A stretch of DNA of 44,947 nucleotides from JANNWF01 sp052390415. Lineage in GTDB: Bacteria > Pseudomonadota > Gammaproteobacteria > Xanthomonadales > Xanthomonadaceae. A program made the translations under genes and the position numbers. Location: contig JBQTGY010000062.1 in assembly GCA_052390415.1 (NCBI GenBank), positions 1-44,947 on the forward strand, in the 5' to 3' direction. The notes beneath the pieces were generated by a model. The model made no database searches. It was not told where the DNA came from and saw only the letters and a list, made by a program, of their open reading frames with translations. Positions 7,812-16,002 of this stretch are shown one piece after another (positions within the stretch are counted from its first letter, which is position 1; each line of letters begins with the position of its first letter).

Positions 7812-8585
7812 ATGAAGGTAGGCGCCAGCGGTATTTTCCCCAATCAAGCTGCGAAGAAATCGGGCGTGGTGCGTCATGGGGTGGCGCGCGCAATATCGCG
7901 TGCCGGCGTCTGTTCGCGGACTCAAGCCGCAGAATACGTGCGGCTGGGTCGTGTTCGTGTGGACGGCCGTCGCGTCCATGATCCCGAGTTCCCTACCACT
8001 GCTGCCAGTCGCATCGAGCTGGATGGCGTGCGTTTGGGTGAGGCCGCGCGTGCCTACCTCATGTTGAACAAGCCGCGAGGTCTGGTGACCAGCACGGTCG
8101 ATGAGCGCGGCCGCGACACGGTGTACCGCTGTTTTGAGGGCGCTGATTTGCCTTGGATTGCGCCTGTTGGGCGCCTGGACAAAGCCAGTGAGGGGTTGCT
8201 GTTATTCAGCAACGATCCGGCGTGGGCGGCGGCGATCAGCGATCCGGTGTCAGGTCCGGACAAGACCTATCACGTCAAGATCAATTGTGTGCCCGATGCG
8301 ACCACCTTGATGGCACTCGAGCATGGCATAGCTGATCAGGGAGATGTCTTGCGCGCTAAATCGGCGCGAATTCTGCGCAACGCCGAACGCAGCGCGTGGC
8401 TTGAAGTCGTACTCGACGAAGGCCGCAATCGGCAAATTCGCCGCCTGTTGGCGGCATTTGATATCGAGGTGTTGCGGTTGTTGCGGGTGGCCATTGGTGA
8501 GCTGGTACTTGGCGATTTGGCCAAAGGCGCTTGGCGCGCCTTGACAATCGAAGAAGTGAAGGCTTTGGGTTCTCCACGCCAGTAA
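7812..8585 (+). CDS. RsuA/RluE-family pseudouridine synthase
   Basis: The protein is about 257 residues. An N-terminal S4 RNA-binding domain (RAISRAGVCSRTQAAEYVRLG) is followed by a pseudouridine synthase domain with the catalytic segment VGRLDKASEGLLLFS, whose Asp is the conserved nucleophile, and by GRNRQIRRLL, typical of the RsuA/RluB/E/F group. It isomerises a specific uridine in rRNA. The specific target cannot be told. The start is uncertain: ATG 7812 is the conservative choice, but family members often begin near MRHGVARA, which would correspond to GTG codons at 7866-7869. It converges on typA across a repeat-filled gap. Confidence 0.9.
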   Translation: MKVGASGIFPNQAAKKSGVVRHGVARAISRAGVCSRTQAAEYVRLGRVRVDGRRVHDPEFPTTAASRIELDGVRLGEAARAYLMLNKPRGLVTSTVDERGRDTVYRCFEGADLPWIAPVGRLDKASEGLLLFSNDPAWAAAISDPVSGPDKTYHVKINCVPDATTLMALEHGIADQGDVLRAKSARILRNAERSAWLEVVLDEGRNRQIRRLLAAFDIEVLRLLRVAIGELVLGDLAKGAWRALTIEEVKALGSPRQ

Positions 8586-8595
8586 GGTTGTTATC

Positions 8596-8662
8596 CTGGG
8601 AGCGCCGGCATCCCCACCGGCAAATCTTTTACTGCAGCCGACGAGGACGTCGGCGCTCCCAG
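8596..8662. repeat. Palindromic repeat CTGGGAGCGCCG ... CGGCGCTCCCAG
   Basis: A perfect 12-bp inverted repeat (8596-8607 and 8651-8662) encloses two smaller hairpins, GCCGG/CCGGC (8604-8621) and GCCGAC/GTCGGC (8638-8654). It fills the 106-bp gap between the convergent pseudouridine synthase and typA genes and could act as a bidirectional transcription stop. It looks like a REP-type dispersed element. Confidence 0.75.
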
Positions 8663-8691
8663 CTCACAAAGCTAGCCCCGCGTGTCACCCT

Positions 8692-10521
8692 TTACGCGGC
8701 GCGCGACGAACGCTTGCGATCAGACTCGGTGAGGTGTTTCTTGCGCAGGCGGATTTCCTTGGGGGTGACTTCAACCAGCTCGTCGTCCTCGATGAAGTCC
8801 AGCGCCTGCTCCAGCGTGTATTTGATCGCTGGGGTGAGCTTGATCGCGTCGTCCTTGCCGGCGGCGCGCACATTGGTCAGCGGCTTGGGCTTGATCACGT
8901 TGACGGTCAGGTCATTGTCCTTGGAATGGATGCCGACCAGCTGACCCTCATACACGTTGTCGCCCTCGGCGGCGAACAGCTTGCCGCGCTCCTCCAGCGG
9001 CCCCAATGAGTAGGCCGGGGTGACGCCCGCCGCGTTGGCGATCATCACGCCATTGATGCGCTTGGCGATCGCGCCGGTCTGCTTCGGGCCGTAGTGATCG
9101 AAGACGTGGAATAGCAGTCCCGAGCCCTGAGTCAGCGTACGAAACTCGTTCTGGAAACCAATCAGCCCGCGAGCAGGAATCATGTAGTCCAGTCGCACGC
9201 GTCCCTTGCCGTCGGACTCCATGTTCTTCAACTGCGCCTTGCGGGTGCCGAGCTTTTCCATCACGCCGCCTTGGTGCACGTCCTCGACGTCGACCACCAG
9301 CTGCTCGATCGGCTCCATCAGCTCGCCATCGATTTCCTTGATGATGACTTCCGGGCGCGAAACGGCCAGCTCGAAGCCTTCCCGGCGCATGGTCTCTATG
9401 AGTACCGATAGATGCAATTCGCCGCGGCCGGAGACAAGGAACTTGTCCGGGTCCGAGCCTTCCTCGACTTTCAGCGCGACGTTGTGCAGTACCTCGCGCT
9501 CCAGACGCTCACGAATCTGCCGGCTGGTGATGAATTTTCCGCCGCTGAACTCCTTGCTGCCGGAGAAAGGCGAGTTGTTGACCTGGAAGGTCATGCTGAT
9601 CGTGGGTTCGTCGACGGTCAGGGCCGGCAGCGCCTCGGGCGTGTCCAGCGCGCAGACCGTATCGGAAATGCTTAGCTCGGACACACCGGAGATCGCCACG
9701 ATGTCGCCGGCTTGGGCTTCATCGACCTGAATCCGTTCCAGACCCAGGAAGCCCAGCACCTGCAGCACCTTGCCCTGGCGCTTCTTGCCATGGCGATCCA
9801 CCACGCTGACCGGCATGTTGGTGCGCACCTTGCCACGCTGGATACGACCAACGCCGATCAGGCCGACGAAGCTGCTGTAGTCCAGCTGGCTGATGCGCAT
9901 CTGGAACGGGCCATCGCGATCCACCGCCGGCGGCGCAACGTGCTTCATGATCGCTTCGTACAGAGGGGTCATGTCGCCTTCGCGCGCGCTGTCCTCAAGA
10001 CTGGCATAACCATGCAGCGCCGAGGCGTAGACGATGGGAAAGTCGAGCTGTTCGTTGGTCGCACCCAGATTGTCGAACAGGTCAAACACCTGGTCGATCA
10101 CCCAGTCGGGACGGGCGCCCGGTCGATCAATCTTGTTGACCACGACGATGGGCTTGAAGCCCATGGCAAAGGCTTTCTGGGTGACGAAGCGGGTCTGCGG
10201 CATCTGACCGTCCATCGCATCGACCAGAATCAGCACGGAGTCGACCATCGAGAGTACGCGCTCGACCTCGCCACCGAAGTCGGCATGGCCCGGTGTGTCG
10301 ACGATATTGATGCGGTTGCCCTGCCAGTTGATCGCGGTGTTCTTGGACAGGATGGTAATGCCGCGTTCCTTCTCCTGATCGTTGCTGTCCATCATCCGCT
10401 CGGTGGTCACCGTGCGTTCGTTGAACGTGCCGGACTGCTTCAGCAAGCAATCAACGAGGGTGGTCTTGCCATGGTCGACGTGGGCGACGATGGCGATGTT
10501 ACGCAGCTTATCGATGGACAT
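8692..10521 (-). CDS. typA: Ribosome-associated GTPase TypA/BipA
   Basis: This 609-residue translational GTPase has G1 AHVDHGKT (13-20), RGITI (53-57), G3 DTPGHADF (75-82) and G4 NKID (129-132), followed by EF-G-like domains and the BipA-specific C-terminal region (LIGFQNEFRTLTQGSG). It binds the 70S ribosome and supports 50S assembly and stress or low-temperature growth. The start MSIDKL at 10521 gives the usual BipA length (about 607); the 40 extra codons upstream are not family-like. It ends with KRSSRAA, typical of a basic tail. It is transcribed alone, divergent from the cyclophilin gene. Confidence 0.97.
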   Translation of the reverse strand: MSIDKLRNIAIVAHVDHGKTTLVDCLLKQSGTFNERTVTTERMMDSNDQEKERGITILSKNTAINWQGNRINIVDTPGHADFGGEVERVLSMVDSVLILVDAMDGQMPQTRFVTQKAFAMGFKPIVVVNKIDRPGARPDWVIDQVFDLFDNLGATNEQLDFPIVYASALHGYASLEDSAREGDMTPLYEAIMKHVAPPAVDRDGPFQMRISQLDYSSFVGLIGVGRIQRGKVRTNMPVSVVDRHGKKRQGKVLQVLGFLGLERIQVDEAQAGDIVAISGVSELSISDTVCALDTPEALPALTVDEPTISMTFQVNNSPFSGSKEFSGGKFITSRQIRERLEREVLHNVALKVEEGSDPDKFLVSGRGELHLSVLIETMRREGFELAVSRPEVIIKEIDGELMEPIEQLVVDVEDVHQGGVMEKLGTRKAQLKNMESDGKGRVRLDYMIPARGLIGFQNEFRTLTQGSGLLFHVFDHYGPKQTGAIAKRINGVMIANAAGVTPAYSLGPLEERGKLFAAEGDNVYEGQLVGIHSKDNDLTVNVIKPKPLTNVRAAGKDDAIKLTPAIKYTLEQALDFIEDDELVEVTPKEIRLRKKHLTESDRKRSSRAA

Positions 10522-10742
10522 TGGGGGCTCGCCGCGCGTTTGGCGCGGACTCTCTCGGCGGGAAGGGGGTGGTGGCCGAGCGTTGGCTGGCCACAAAAAA
10601 GCCCCTAAGTTTAACTCGGCAACCGCGATGTGTGCCTTAACCGGCATTCAGACAAGCAGGTGGATGGAAGGCAGAGGCTGCGGCGCAACCGAGCCGAGTC
10701 GCGCCCGGTTTACACTGGACGGCCCAAACTGGATGAATCTCC

Positions 10743-11261
10743 ATGCACGACCTTTCGGCTGAGTTCGTAACTTCGCGCGGAACCATTCGCGTCACCCTGT
10801 ATCCCGATGGCGCGCCGTTGACGGTGGCGAGCTTCGTACAGCTGGCGCAGATGGGCTACTACAACGGCCTCAATTTTCATCGGGTGATTCCTGACTTCAT
10901 GATTCAGGGTGGCTGTCCCGAAGGCAGCGGCCGCGGTGGTCCAGGCTATCGATTCGAGGACGAGTGCAAACCGACCCTGCGGCATGACCGTCCAGGTGTG
11001 CTTTCAATGGCCAATGCCGGCCCTGGCACCAACGGCAGTCAGTTCTTCATCACCCATATCGCTACGCCGTGGCTGGATGGCAAACACACCGTCTTCGGCG
11101 CGGTGGTCGGCGAGACCGATCAAGACGTGGTGGACGCCATCAAGCAGGGCGATAAATTGGATTCACTGGTGATCAAGGGTGATGCCAGTGCCCTGCTTGA
11201 GCGGTTCAAGGATCGTTTGGCGGGCTTTGCGACGGCAGCGAAGCAGGCGCGTCGACCTTAA
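10743..11261 (+). CDS. ppiB: Cytoplasmic cyclophilin-type peptidyl-prolyl isomerase
   Basis: This 172-residue protein lacks a signal peptide, so it is cytoplasmic. Catalytic cyclophilin residues are present: FHRVI with Arg47, FMIQ with Gln55, GSQFF (98-102), and WLDGKH with Trp110/His115. It catalyses cis-trans isomerisation of proline peptide bonds during folding. TACACT at 10711-10716 is a plausible -10, without a clear -35. Its last 56 bases overlap the 3' end of the convergent zinc-protease-like lipoprotein gene. The C-terminal tail (about 145-172) is variable, which fits that overlap. Confidence 0.93.
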   Translation: MHDLSAEFVTSRGTIRVTLYPDGAPLTVASFVQLAQMGYYNGLNFHRVIPDFMIQGGCPEGSGRGGPGYRFEDECKPTLRHDRPGVLSMANAGPGTNGSQFFITHIATPWLDGKHTVFGAVVGETDQDVVDAIKQGDKLDSLVIKGDASALLERFKDRLAGFATAAKQARRP

Positions 11262-11901
11262 GTCGGTACGGAGACAGCAAGCGTTGCCAGTTATCCGTGA
11301 CCGGCAACCTTGCGGAGTTTGAACGGGTGACGAGCGCACGCAACGCGTCCACTCGCGCCACGATTTGCGAGAGAGCTTCCTCTCGCTGTGCTACGCGACG
11401 GCGCTCTTTTGCGAGTGCGGGCTGAGGGCTGCTCTCACGTCGCATGTGAGTCTCGCGAGCTTGCTTCAGCAAGCGTTCCAGCAGATGCAGCCCTGCGTTG
11501 GCCGGCAAATCGGACTCGCGTAGTGCACGTACCGCATCCGCGTCGGCCTGCAATTCGAGGCCTGTGCGCGCCTCGACCGAGATCGCGACGCGATGCCTGA
11601 GTCGCCGATGAGCGGATTCATGGGCGAGCACGAACGCAATTTCAGCTTCGTTGCGGGTCGCCAACAGCAGACCGATATTCACCAGCAAACGGCCGTCGGG
11701 GAAGATTTCTGCCTGCTCAAATGGCCGATCAACCACCTGCATTTTCAGCATTGCGCATTCGGGTTCGACGCGGCACAACAAGTCGTTCAACGCCAAGGCC
11801 AGAGCAGGATCGTTGATCATGGGCGGTGGCGGTCGCGGCGGCGCGGCAACGCAGCCCACGAGGGTGAAACAGAGCATCGCTAGGCGCAGGCGGCGTGCCA
11901 T
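11206..11901 (-). CDS. M48-like zinc metalloprotease lipoprotein
   Basis: This 231-residue putative lipoprotein has a lipobox LVGC (14-17) after a short hydrophobic signal. HESAH (94-98) is an HExxH zinc site, and Glu116 in ELQADAD is the likely third ligand of the M48 type. The family degrades or processes envelope proteins, as BepA and LoiP do. The catalytic core is short and the C-terminal 100 residues are Arg-rich and coiled-coil-like (KERRRVAQREEALSQIVARV), not typical of BepA. The start at 11901 is chosen because it places the lipobox correctly; the longer reading adds 20 hydrophilic residues. It is convergent with ppiB, with a 56-nt 3' overlap. Confidence 0.75.
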   Translation of the reverse strand: MARRLRLAMLCFTLVGCVAAPPRPPPPMINDPALALALNDLLCRVEPECAMLKMQVVDRPFEQAEIFPDGRLLVNIGLLLATRNEAEIAFVLAHESAHRRLRHRVAISVEARTGLELQADADAVRALRESDLPANAGLHLLERLLKQARETHMRRESSPQPALAKERRRVAQREEALSQIVARVDALRALVTRSNSARLPVTDNWQRLLSPYRLKVDAPASLPSQSPPNDP

Positions 11902-11974
11902 GTGTGAGCCAGAACGGGCGGGGTCGCTATGGTAATCTTGGCGACCTTTTTTCGTTGTCACTTCCGGAGTTTCG

Positions 11975-13174
11975 ATGCTTCAGCTTGCCCGACGCGTTGG
12001 CCGCGCCAAACCCAGCGCAATCATGGTGGTGGCGGAGAAAGCCAAGCGCCTCAAGGCTGAAGGCCGCGACATCATTTCGTTCTCGATCGGCGTGCCGAAC
12101 TTCTTGCCTGGCGAACACGTTTACGCCGCCGTACGCGAGGCCTTGAGCAGGGATTCCGGACAGTACGGCAGCAACCGCGGCTCGGATGTTTTGCTGGACG
12201 CGTTTTTGGCTCACATCGACCGCGCCGGATTGCAGGGATACACACGCGCCAATTGCGCGGTCGCGATCGGCGCCAAGCACATGCTTTACAACCTGTTCGA
12301 GGCGTTGCTGGATGAGGGCGATGAAATCGCCTTCCCAACCCCGTACTGGACCAGTTATCTCGACATCGCCGAAATCGTCGGTGCCAAGATTCGCCTGCTG
12401 CCCTGCGGTGCCGATCAGGACTACAAACTCACGCCGACCCAACTCGACGAAGCGCTGTCACACCGGCCGCGCGTGTTCCTGTTCAACAATCCCAGCAATC
12501 CCACCGGCATGGTCTACAACGCCGACGAAGTGGCCGCGCTGGCGGAGGTGCTGGTGCGGTACCCGGATACCTGGGTCATCACCGACGACATCTATCACCG
12601 GATGGTGTTTGACGGACTGACCTACCGCAATTTTGTGCAGGCGCAGCCGTCGCTGCGTGATCGCGTGATCTTTGTTGATTCGCTGTCCAAAACCTATGGC
12701 ATGCCTGGCTGGCGCGTGGGTTTGATGGCCGGTCCGGAAGTCGTCGCCACCGCCATGGTGACCTTGAACTCGAACCACATCACCAATGTTCCGGAAATGG
12801 TAAGCGCTGCCGCCGTGGCTGCGTTCAATGGCCCGCAGGATGTGCCGACGCAGAAGTGCGCCGAGTTCCAAGCCAAGCGCGATCTGGTGATGGCGGCCCT
12901 GGCGTCCATTCCTGGCGTGATTTGCCCACGTCCGCAAGGTGCCTTTTACGTTTTTCCGGATATCGCCTGCGCCTTCGGCAAGTCCCACAACGGCGTGCGG
13001 ATCGGTAACGATGTCGATCTCTGCAATGCCTTGTTGGACGTCAAAGGCGTCGCTTGCGTGCCCGGCTCGGCCTTTGGTGAACCGCGCGCGCTGAGGATTT
13101 CCTACACCTGCCCGACGCCGCAGCTGGCGCCGGGTTTGGCGCGAATCGTTGAGTTTTTTGCTGAATTGGTTTGA
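11975..13174 (+). CDS. Class I/II PLP-dependent aminotransferase (aspartate aminotransferase-like)
   Basis: This 399-residue fold-type I aminotransferase shows NNPSNPTG (171-178), the TDDIY Asp-Tyr pair (203-207) that holds the PLP ring, Schiff-base Lys239 in SLSKTYGMPGWRVG, and the C-terminal substrate-binding Arg in RISYTCP. The sequence is closest to the aspartate/aromatic aminotransferase subgroup I-gamma. It probably transfers amino groups between aspartate (or another amino acid) and 2-oxoglutarate in the cytoplasm. A GGAG Shine-Dalgarno lies about 6 nt before the ATG. It is followed by a G-rich foldback and mdh, and aspartate and oxaloacetate link the two enzymes metabolically. Confidence 0.93.
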   Translation: MLQLARRVGRAKPSAIMVVAEKAKRLKAEGRDIISFSIGVPNFLPGEHVYAAVREALSRDSGQYGSNRGSDVLLDAFLAHIDRAGLQGYTRANCAVAIGAKHMLYNLFEALLDEGDEIAFPTPYWTSYLDIAEIVGAKIRLLPCGADQDYKLTPTQLDEALSHRPRVFLFNNPSNPTGMVYNADEVAALAEVLVRYPDTWVITDDIYHRMVFDGLTYRNFVQAQPSLRDRVIFVDSLSKTYGMPGWRVGLMAGPEVVATAMVTLNSNHITNVPEMVSAAAVAAFNGPQDVPTQKCAEFQAKRDLVMAALASIPGVICPRPQGAFYVFPDIACAFGKSHNGVRIGNDVDLCNALLDVKGVACVPGSAFGEPRALRISYTCPTPQLAPGLARIVEFFAELV

Positions 13175-13180
13175 TGGAGA

Positions 13181-13310
13181 GCGGGACTGGGGGCTGGGGG
13201 CTGGGGGCTGGGGAAGAGCGCATTGCGCGCACTTCCGAGGCCCGCGTCTTGGCGCCTTGACTCGCGAAACAGTCGGCCACTGCGCCCCAGTCCCCAGTCC
13301 CCAGTCCCGC
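13181..13310. repeat. Foldback repeat with G-quadruplex-like G-runs upstream of mdh
   Basis: The left arm (13181-13224) is GCGGGACT followed by three or four GGGGGCT units. The right arm (13284-13310) reads CCCCAGT units ending in CCCGC, an inverted copy of it. The spacer is about 60 bp. The left arm has four runs of three to five G separated by 2-3 nt, a canonical G-quadruplex pattern on the plus strand. The element fills the aminotransferase-mdh gap and ends 22 nt before the mdh ATG. Confidence 0.75.
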
Positions 13311-13332
13311 TTCACCCCAAAAGGAGCCGCCC

Positions 13333-14319
13333 ATGAAAACTCCCGTACGCGTTGCCGTTACCGGCGCTGCCGGCCAGATCGGTTATTCGCTTCTGTTTCG
13401 GATTGCTTCCGGTGAAATGCTGGGCAAGGACCAGCCGGTCATCCTGCAGCTGCTCGAGCTGCCGATGGAGAAAGCGCAGGCCGCGTTGCGCGGCGTGATG
13501 ATGGAACTTGAGGATTGCGCGTTCCCATTGCTGGCGGGAATGGTGGGAACCGACGACCCGATGGTGGCCTTCAAGGACATCGACGTGGCCCTGCTGGTCG
13601 GCGCGATGCCGCGCGGCCCGGGCATGGAGCGCAAGGACCTGCTGCTCAAGAACGCGGAAATCTTCACCGTGCAAGGCCGCGCCTTGAATGCGGTGGCTTC
13701 ACGTGACGTAAAGGTGTTGGTGGTCGGCAACCCGGCCAATACCAATGCCTACATTGCGATGAAGTCAGCGCCGGATCTCAACCCCGCCAATTTCACCGCG
13801 ATGCTGCGCCTCGATCACAACCGCGCGCTGTCGCAGCTTGCAAGCAAAGCCGCAGTGGCCGTCGGCGATATCGAAAAGCTGATCGTATGGGGCAATCATT
13901 CCCCGACCATGTACCCGGATTACCGCTTCGCCAGTGCTGGCGGGGTCTCGCTGAAGGACAAGGTCAGCGATGAAGCATGGAATCGCGAGACCTTCATTCC
14001 AAAAGTCGGCAAGCGTGGCGCGGCGATCATCGAGGCACGCGGACTGAGTTCGGCGGCGTCTGCGGCCAATGCGGCCATCGATCACATTCGTGACTGGGTG
14101 CTCGGCAGCAACGGCAAATGGGTGACCATGGGCGTGCCTTCCGACGGCAGCTACGGCATTCCGGCCGGCGTGATGTATGGCGTGCCGGTGACCTGCGAGA
14201 ACGGCAGCTACACGCGCATCGAAGGCCTGCCCATCGACGAATATTCGCGTTCGATGATGGACAAGACGCTGGCTGAGCTGGAAGAAGAGCGCGCCGGTGT
14301 GGCGCATTTGCTCAGTTGA
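13333..14319 (+). CDS. mdh: Malate dehydrogenase (cytosolic-type, NAD-dependent)
   Basis: This 328-residue enzyme interconverts malate and oxaloacetate in the TCA cycle. The NAD fold has TGAAGQIGYSL (10-20). Substrate-binding arginines lie in MPRGPGMER (92-100) and RLDHN (159-163), and the catalytic pair is Asp161 and His189 (WGNHSPTMYPD). This matches type-2 MDH (about 326 residues), the form common in xanthomonads and actinobacteria rather than the E. coli type. The Shine-Dalgarno AAGGAG lies 7 nt before the ATG. It is followed by a repeat-filled spacer and prpB in the same direction. Confidence 0.97.
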   Translation: MKTPVRVAVTGAAGQIGYSLLFRIASGEMLGKDQPVILQLLELPMEKAQAALRGVMMELEDCAFPLLAGMVGTDDPMVAFKDIDVALLVGAMPRGPGMERKDLLLKNAEIFTVQGRALNAVASRDVKVLVVGNPANTNAYIAMKSAPDLNPANFTAMLRLDHNRALSQLASKAAVAVGDIEKLIVWGNHSPTMYPDYRFASAGGVSLKDKVSDEAWNRETFIPKVGKRGAAIIEARGLSSAASAANAAIDHIRDWVLGSNGKWVTMGVPSDGSYGIPAGVMYGVPVTCENGSYTRIEGLPIDEYSRSMMDKTLAELEEERAGVAHLLS

Positions 14320-14329
14320 ATCAGGCGAT

Positions 14330-14431
14330 CTCCTTCTCCTTTTGGGAGAAGGTGGCGCGCAGCGCCGGATGAGGGTCCGGACTTGCGCAAGAGCGTACCC
14401 TCACCCCAATCCCTCTCCCGGAAGGAGAGGG
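14330..14431. repeat. Dispersed palindromic repeat (CCTTCTCC...GGAGAAGG; CCTCTCC...GGAGAGG)
   Basis: Two hairpins, CTTCTCC/GGAGAAG (about 14333-14351) and CCTCTCC/GGAGAGG (about 14411-14429), flank a GC-rich centre (GCGCGCAGCGCC, ATGAGGGTCCGG) and a CCCTCACCCCAATCC stretch. This is a well-known pattern in xanthomonad and pseudomonad intergenic DNA (from memory). It fills the mdh-prpB gap. Confidence 0.7.
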
Positions 14432-14456
14432 GCTTAATCGACGGTCTCCCGTGATC

Positions 14457-15338
14457 ATGCATAGCTCTCCCGGCGCCATCTTCCGAGCCGCGCTCGCCGC
14501 TGAAAAACCCCTGCAGGTGATCGGCGCCATCAACGCCAATCACGCCCTGTTGGCCAAACGCGCGGGCTTTCGTGCGATCTATCTTTCTGGTGGTGGCGTC
14601 GCAGCGGGTTCGCTGGGCCTTCCAGATCTAGGCATCAACACGCTCGAAGACGTGTTGATCGACGTGCGCCGAATCACCGACGTGTGCGATTTGCCCTTGC
14701 TCGTCGATATCGACACCGGCTTCGGTCCGAGTGCCTTCAATATCGAGCGCACGGTGAAGTCGTTGATCAAGGCGGGCGCGGCGGCGTGCCACATCGAAGA
14801 CCAGGTCGGTGCCAAACGCTGCGGCCATCGGCCGGGCAAGGAAATTGTCAGCGCGGCCGAGATGGTTGATCGCGTGAAAGCAGCCGTCGATGCCAAAACC
14901 GATCCTGATTTTTTCTTGATCGCGCGTACCGACGCCATCGCGGTCGATGGCGTGGATGCCGCGATTGAGCGCTCATTGGCGTGCGTGGAAGCCGGCGCGG
15001 ACGGAATCTTCGCCGAAGCCGCCTACGACTTGCCGACCTACCAGCGTTTTGTCGACGCGGTGAAGGTGCCCGTACTGGCCAACATTACCGAGTTTGGCCA
15101 GACGCCGCTGTTTACCCGCGACGAACTGGCATCGGTGGGTGTCGCGATCCAGCTATATCCGCTGAGCGCATTCCGGGCCATGAACAAAGCCGCCGAAAAC
15201 GTGTACACGGCGATCCGTCGCGACGGCCATCAGCAATCGGTGCTGGCTGACATGCACACCCGCGAAGAGTTGTACGAGCGGATTGGCTACCACGCTTTTG
15301 AGCGGCGGTTAGACGGCTTGTTCTCCGCCAAAAATTAG
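14457..15338 (+). CDS. prpB: Methylisocitrate lyase
   Basis: This 293-residue member of the isocitrate lyase/PEP mutase superfamily has the catalytic loop KRCGH (120-124, Cys122), metal-binding Asp84/Asp86 in LVDIDTGFG and CHIEDQ (111-116). It cleaves 2-methylisocitrate to pyruvate and succinate, the last step of the methylcitrate cycle for propionyl-CoA disposal. ATG 14457 is chosen; an in-frame GTG two codons upstream (14451) is also possible, and no good Shine-Dalgarno is seen. Its usual partner prpC lies 7.7 kb downstream, beyond a block of minus-strand genes. It ends one base before the convergent Uma2 gene. Confidence 0.94.
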   Translation: MHSSPGAIFRAALAAEKPLQVIGAINANHALLAKRAGFRAIYLSGGGVAAGSLGLPDLGINTLEDVLIDVRRITDVCDLPLLVDIDTGFGPSAFNIERTVKSLIKAGAAACHIEDQVGAKRCGHRPGKEIVSAAEMVDRVKAAVDAKTDPDFFLIARTDAIAVDGVDAAIERSLACVEAGADGIFAEAAYDLPTYQRFVDAVKVPVLANITEFGQTPLFTRDELASVGVAIQLYPLSAFRAMNKAAENVYTAIRRDGHQQSVLADMHTREELYERIGYHAFERRLDGLFSAKN

Positions 15339-15339
15339 C

Positions 15340-15930
15340 CTACTTCGGTGCCGTTTTCGCTGACGGAAATATTTCGGCCACCGACAGCTCAACCGCTGGT
15401 AGTGCGAGGCAGCCAACCCGCTGCTCGCCAACTGCGGTAAAGCTGCTGCGATAACCGCTGGCGCTGGGCTCACGAAATACCCGCACCGCGCGCTCCTGCA
15501 CGTCGACCACCCACAACTCGATGACACCATGGCGGGCGAACAACATGGCTTTGGTGGTGAGATCGAATTCGCGCGTACTGTCGGCCACCTCGACCACCAG
15601 CAAGACATCGGCGACTCCGGGGTGAGCACTGGCGTAGTCGTCGGCGCGTGGCGCCAGCAGGGAGAGATCGGGCTGTGGCACCGAGTAGGTGCCGAGCAGG
15701 AGTGGATCCTGTACCGAGACGACAGCGGATGCGCCGGCGCGTTGCACAAAAAGCCGAAGCAGGGTCTTGACCGCCCCCGCGTGAGCGCTGCCTATCGGTG
15801 CCATGGCAGTGATTTCTCCTTCGATCAGCTCCAGCCGCGCCTCAGCCGCAAATACTCCGGCGTTAGCCATGCGCAGGTACTCTTCAGTGCTGACCGCGTA
15901 ACGATTGGGGTACTTCAGGACCGCGCTCAT
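15340..15930 (-). CDS. Uma2 family protein (DUF820, restriction-endonuclease fold)
   Basis: This 196-residue protein has the family's N-terminal YLRMANAGVFAAEARLELIEGEI, PQPDLSLL, and the PD-(D/E)xK-like core VVEVADSTREFD followed by KAMLFARHGVIELWVVD (Glu, Asp and Lys as candidate catalytic residues). Uma2 proteins are predicted nucleases of unknown role, common in cyanobacteria and many mobile or accessory regions. The start MSAVLKYPNRYAVS at 15930 is preferred to an upstream Met. It is the last gene before the RND operon, 72 nt after the outer-membrane factor stop, and it may mark the edge of an inserted block. Confidence 0.85.
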   Translation of the reverse strand: MSAVLKYPNRYAVSTEEYLRMANAGVFAAEARLELIEGEITAMAPIGSAHAGAVKTLLRLFVQRAGASAVVSVQDPLLLGTYSVPQPDLSLLAPRADDYASAHPGVADVLLVVEVADSTREFDLTTKAMLFARHGVIELWVVDVQERAVRVFREPSASGYRSSFTAVGEQRVGCLALPAVELSVAEIFPSAKTAPK

Positions 15931-16002
15931 GCGGGGTTTCCTCACCAAGCGATGACTGCCCAAAGTCTACACCCCGACTGACGTCCAATTTGCCCGGAAA
16001 CA

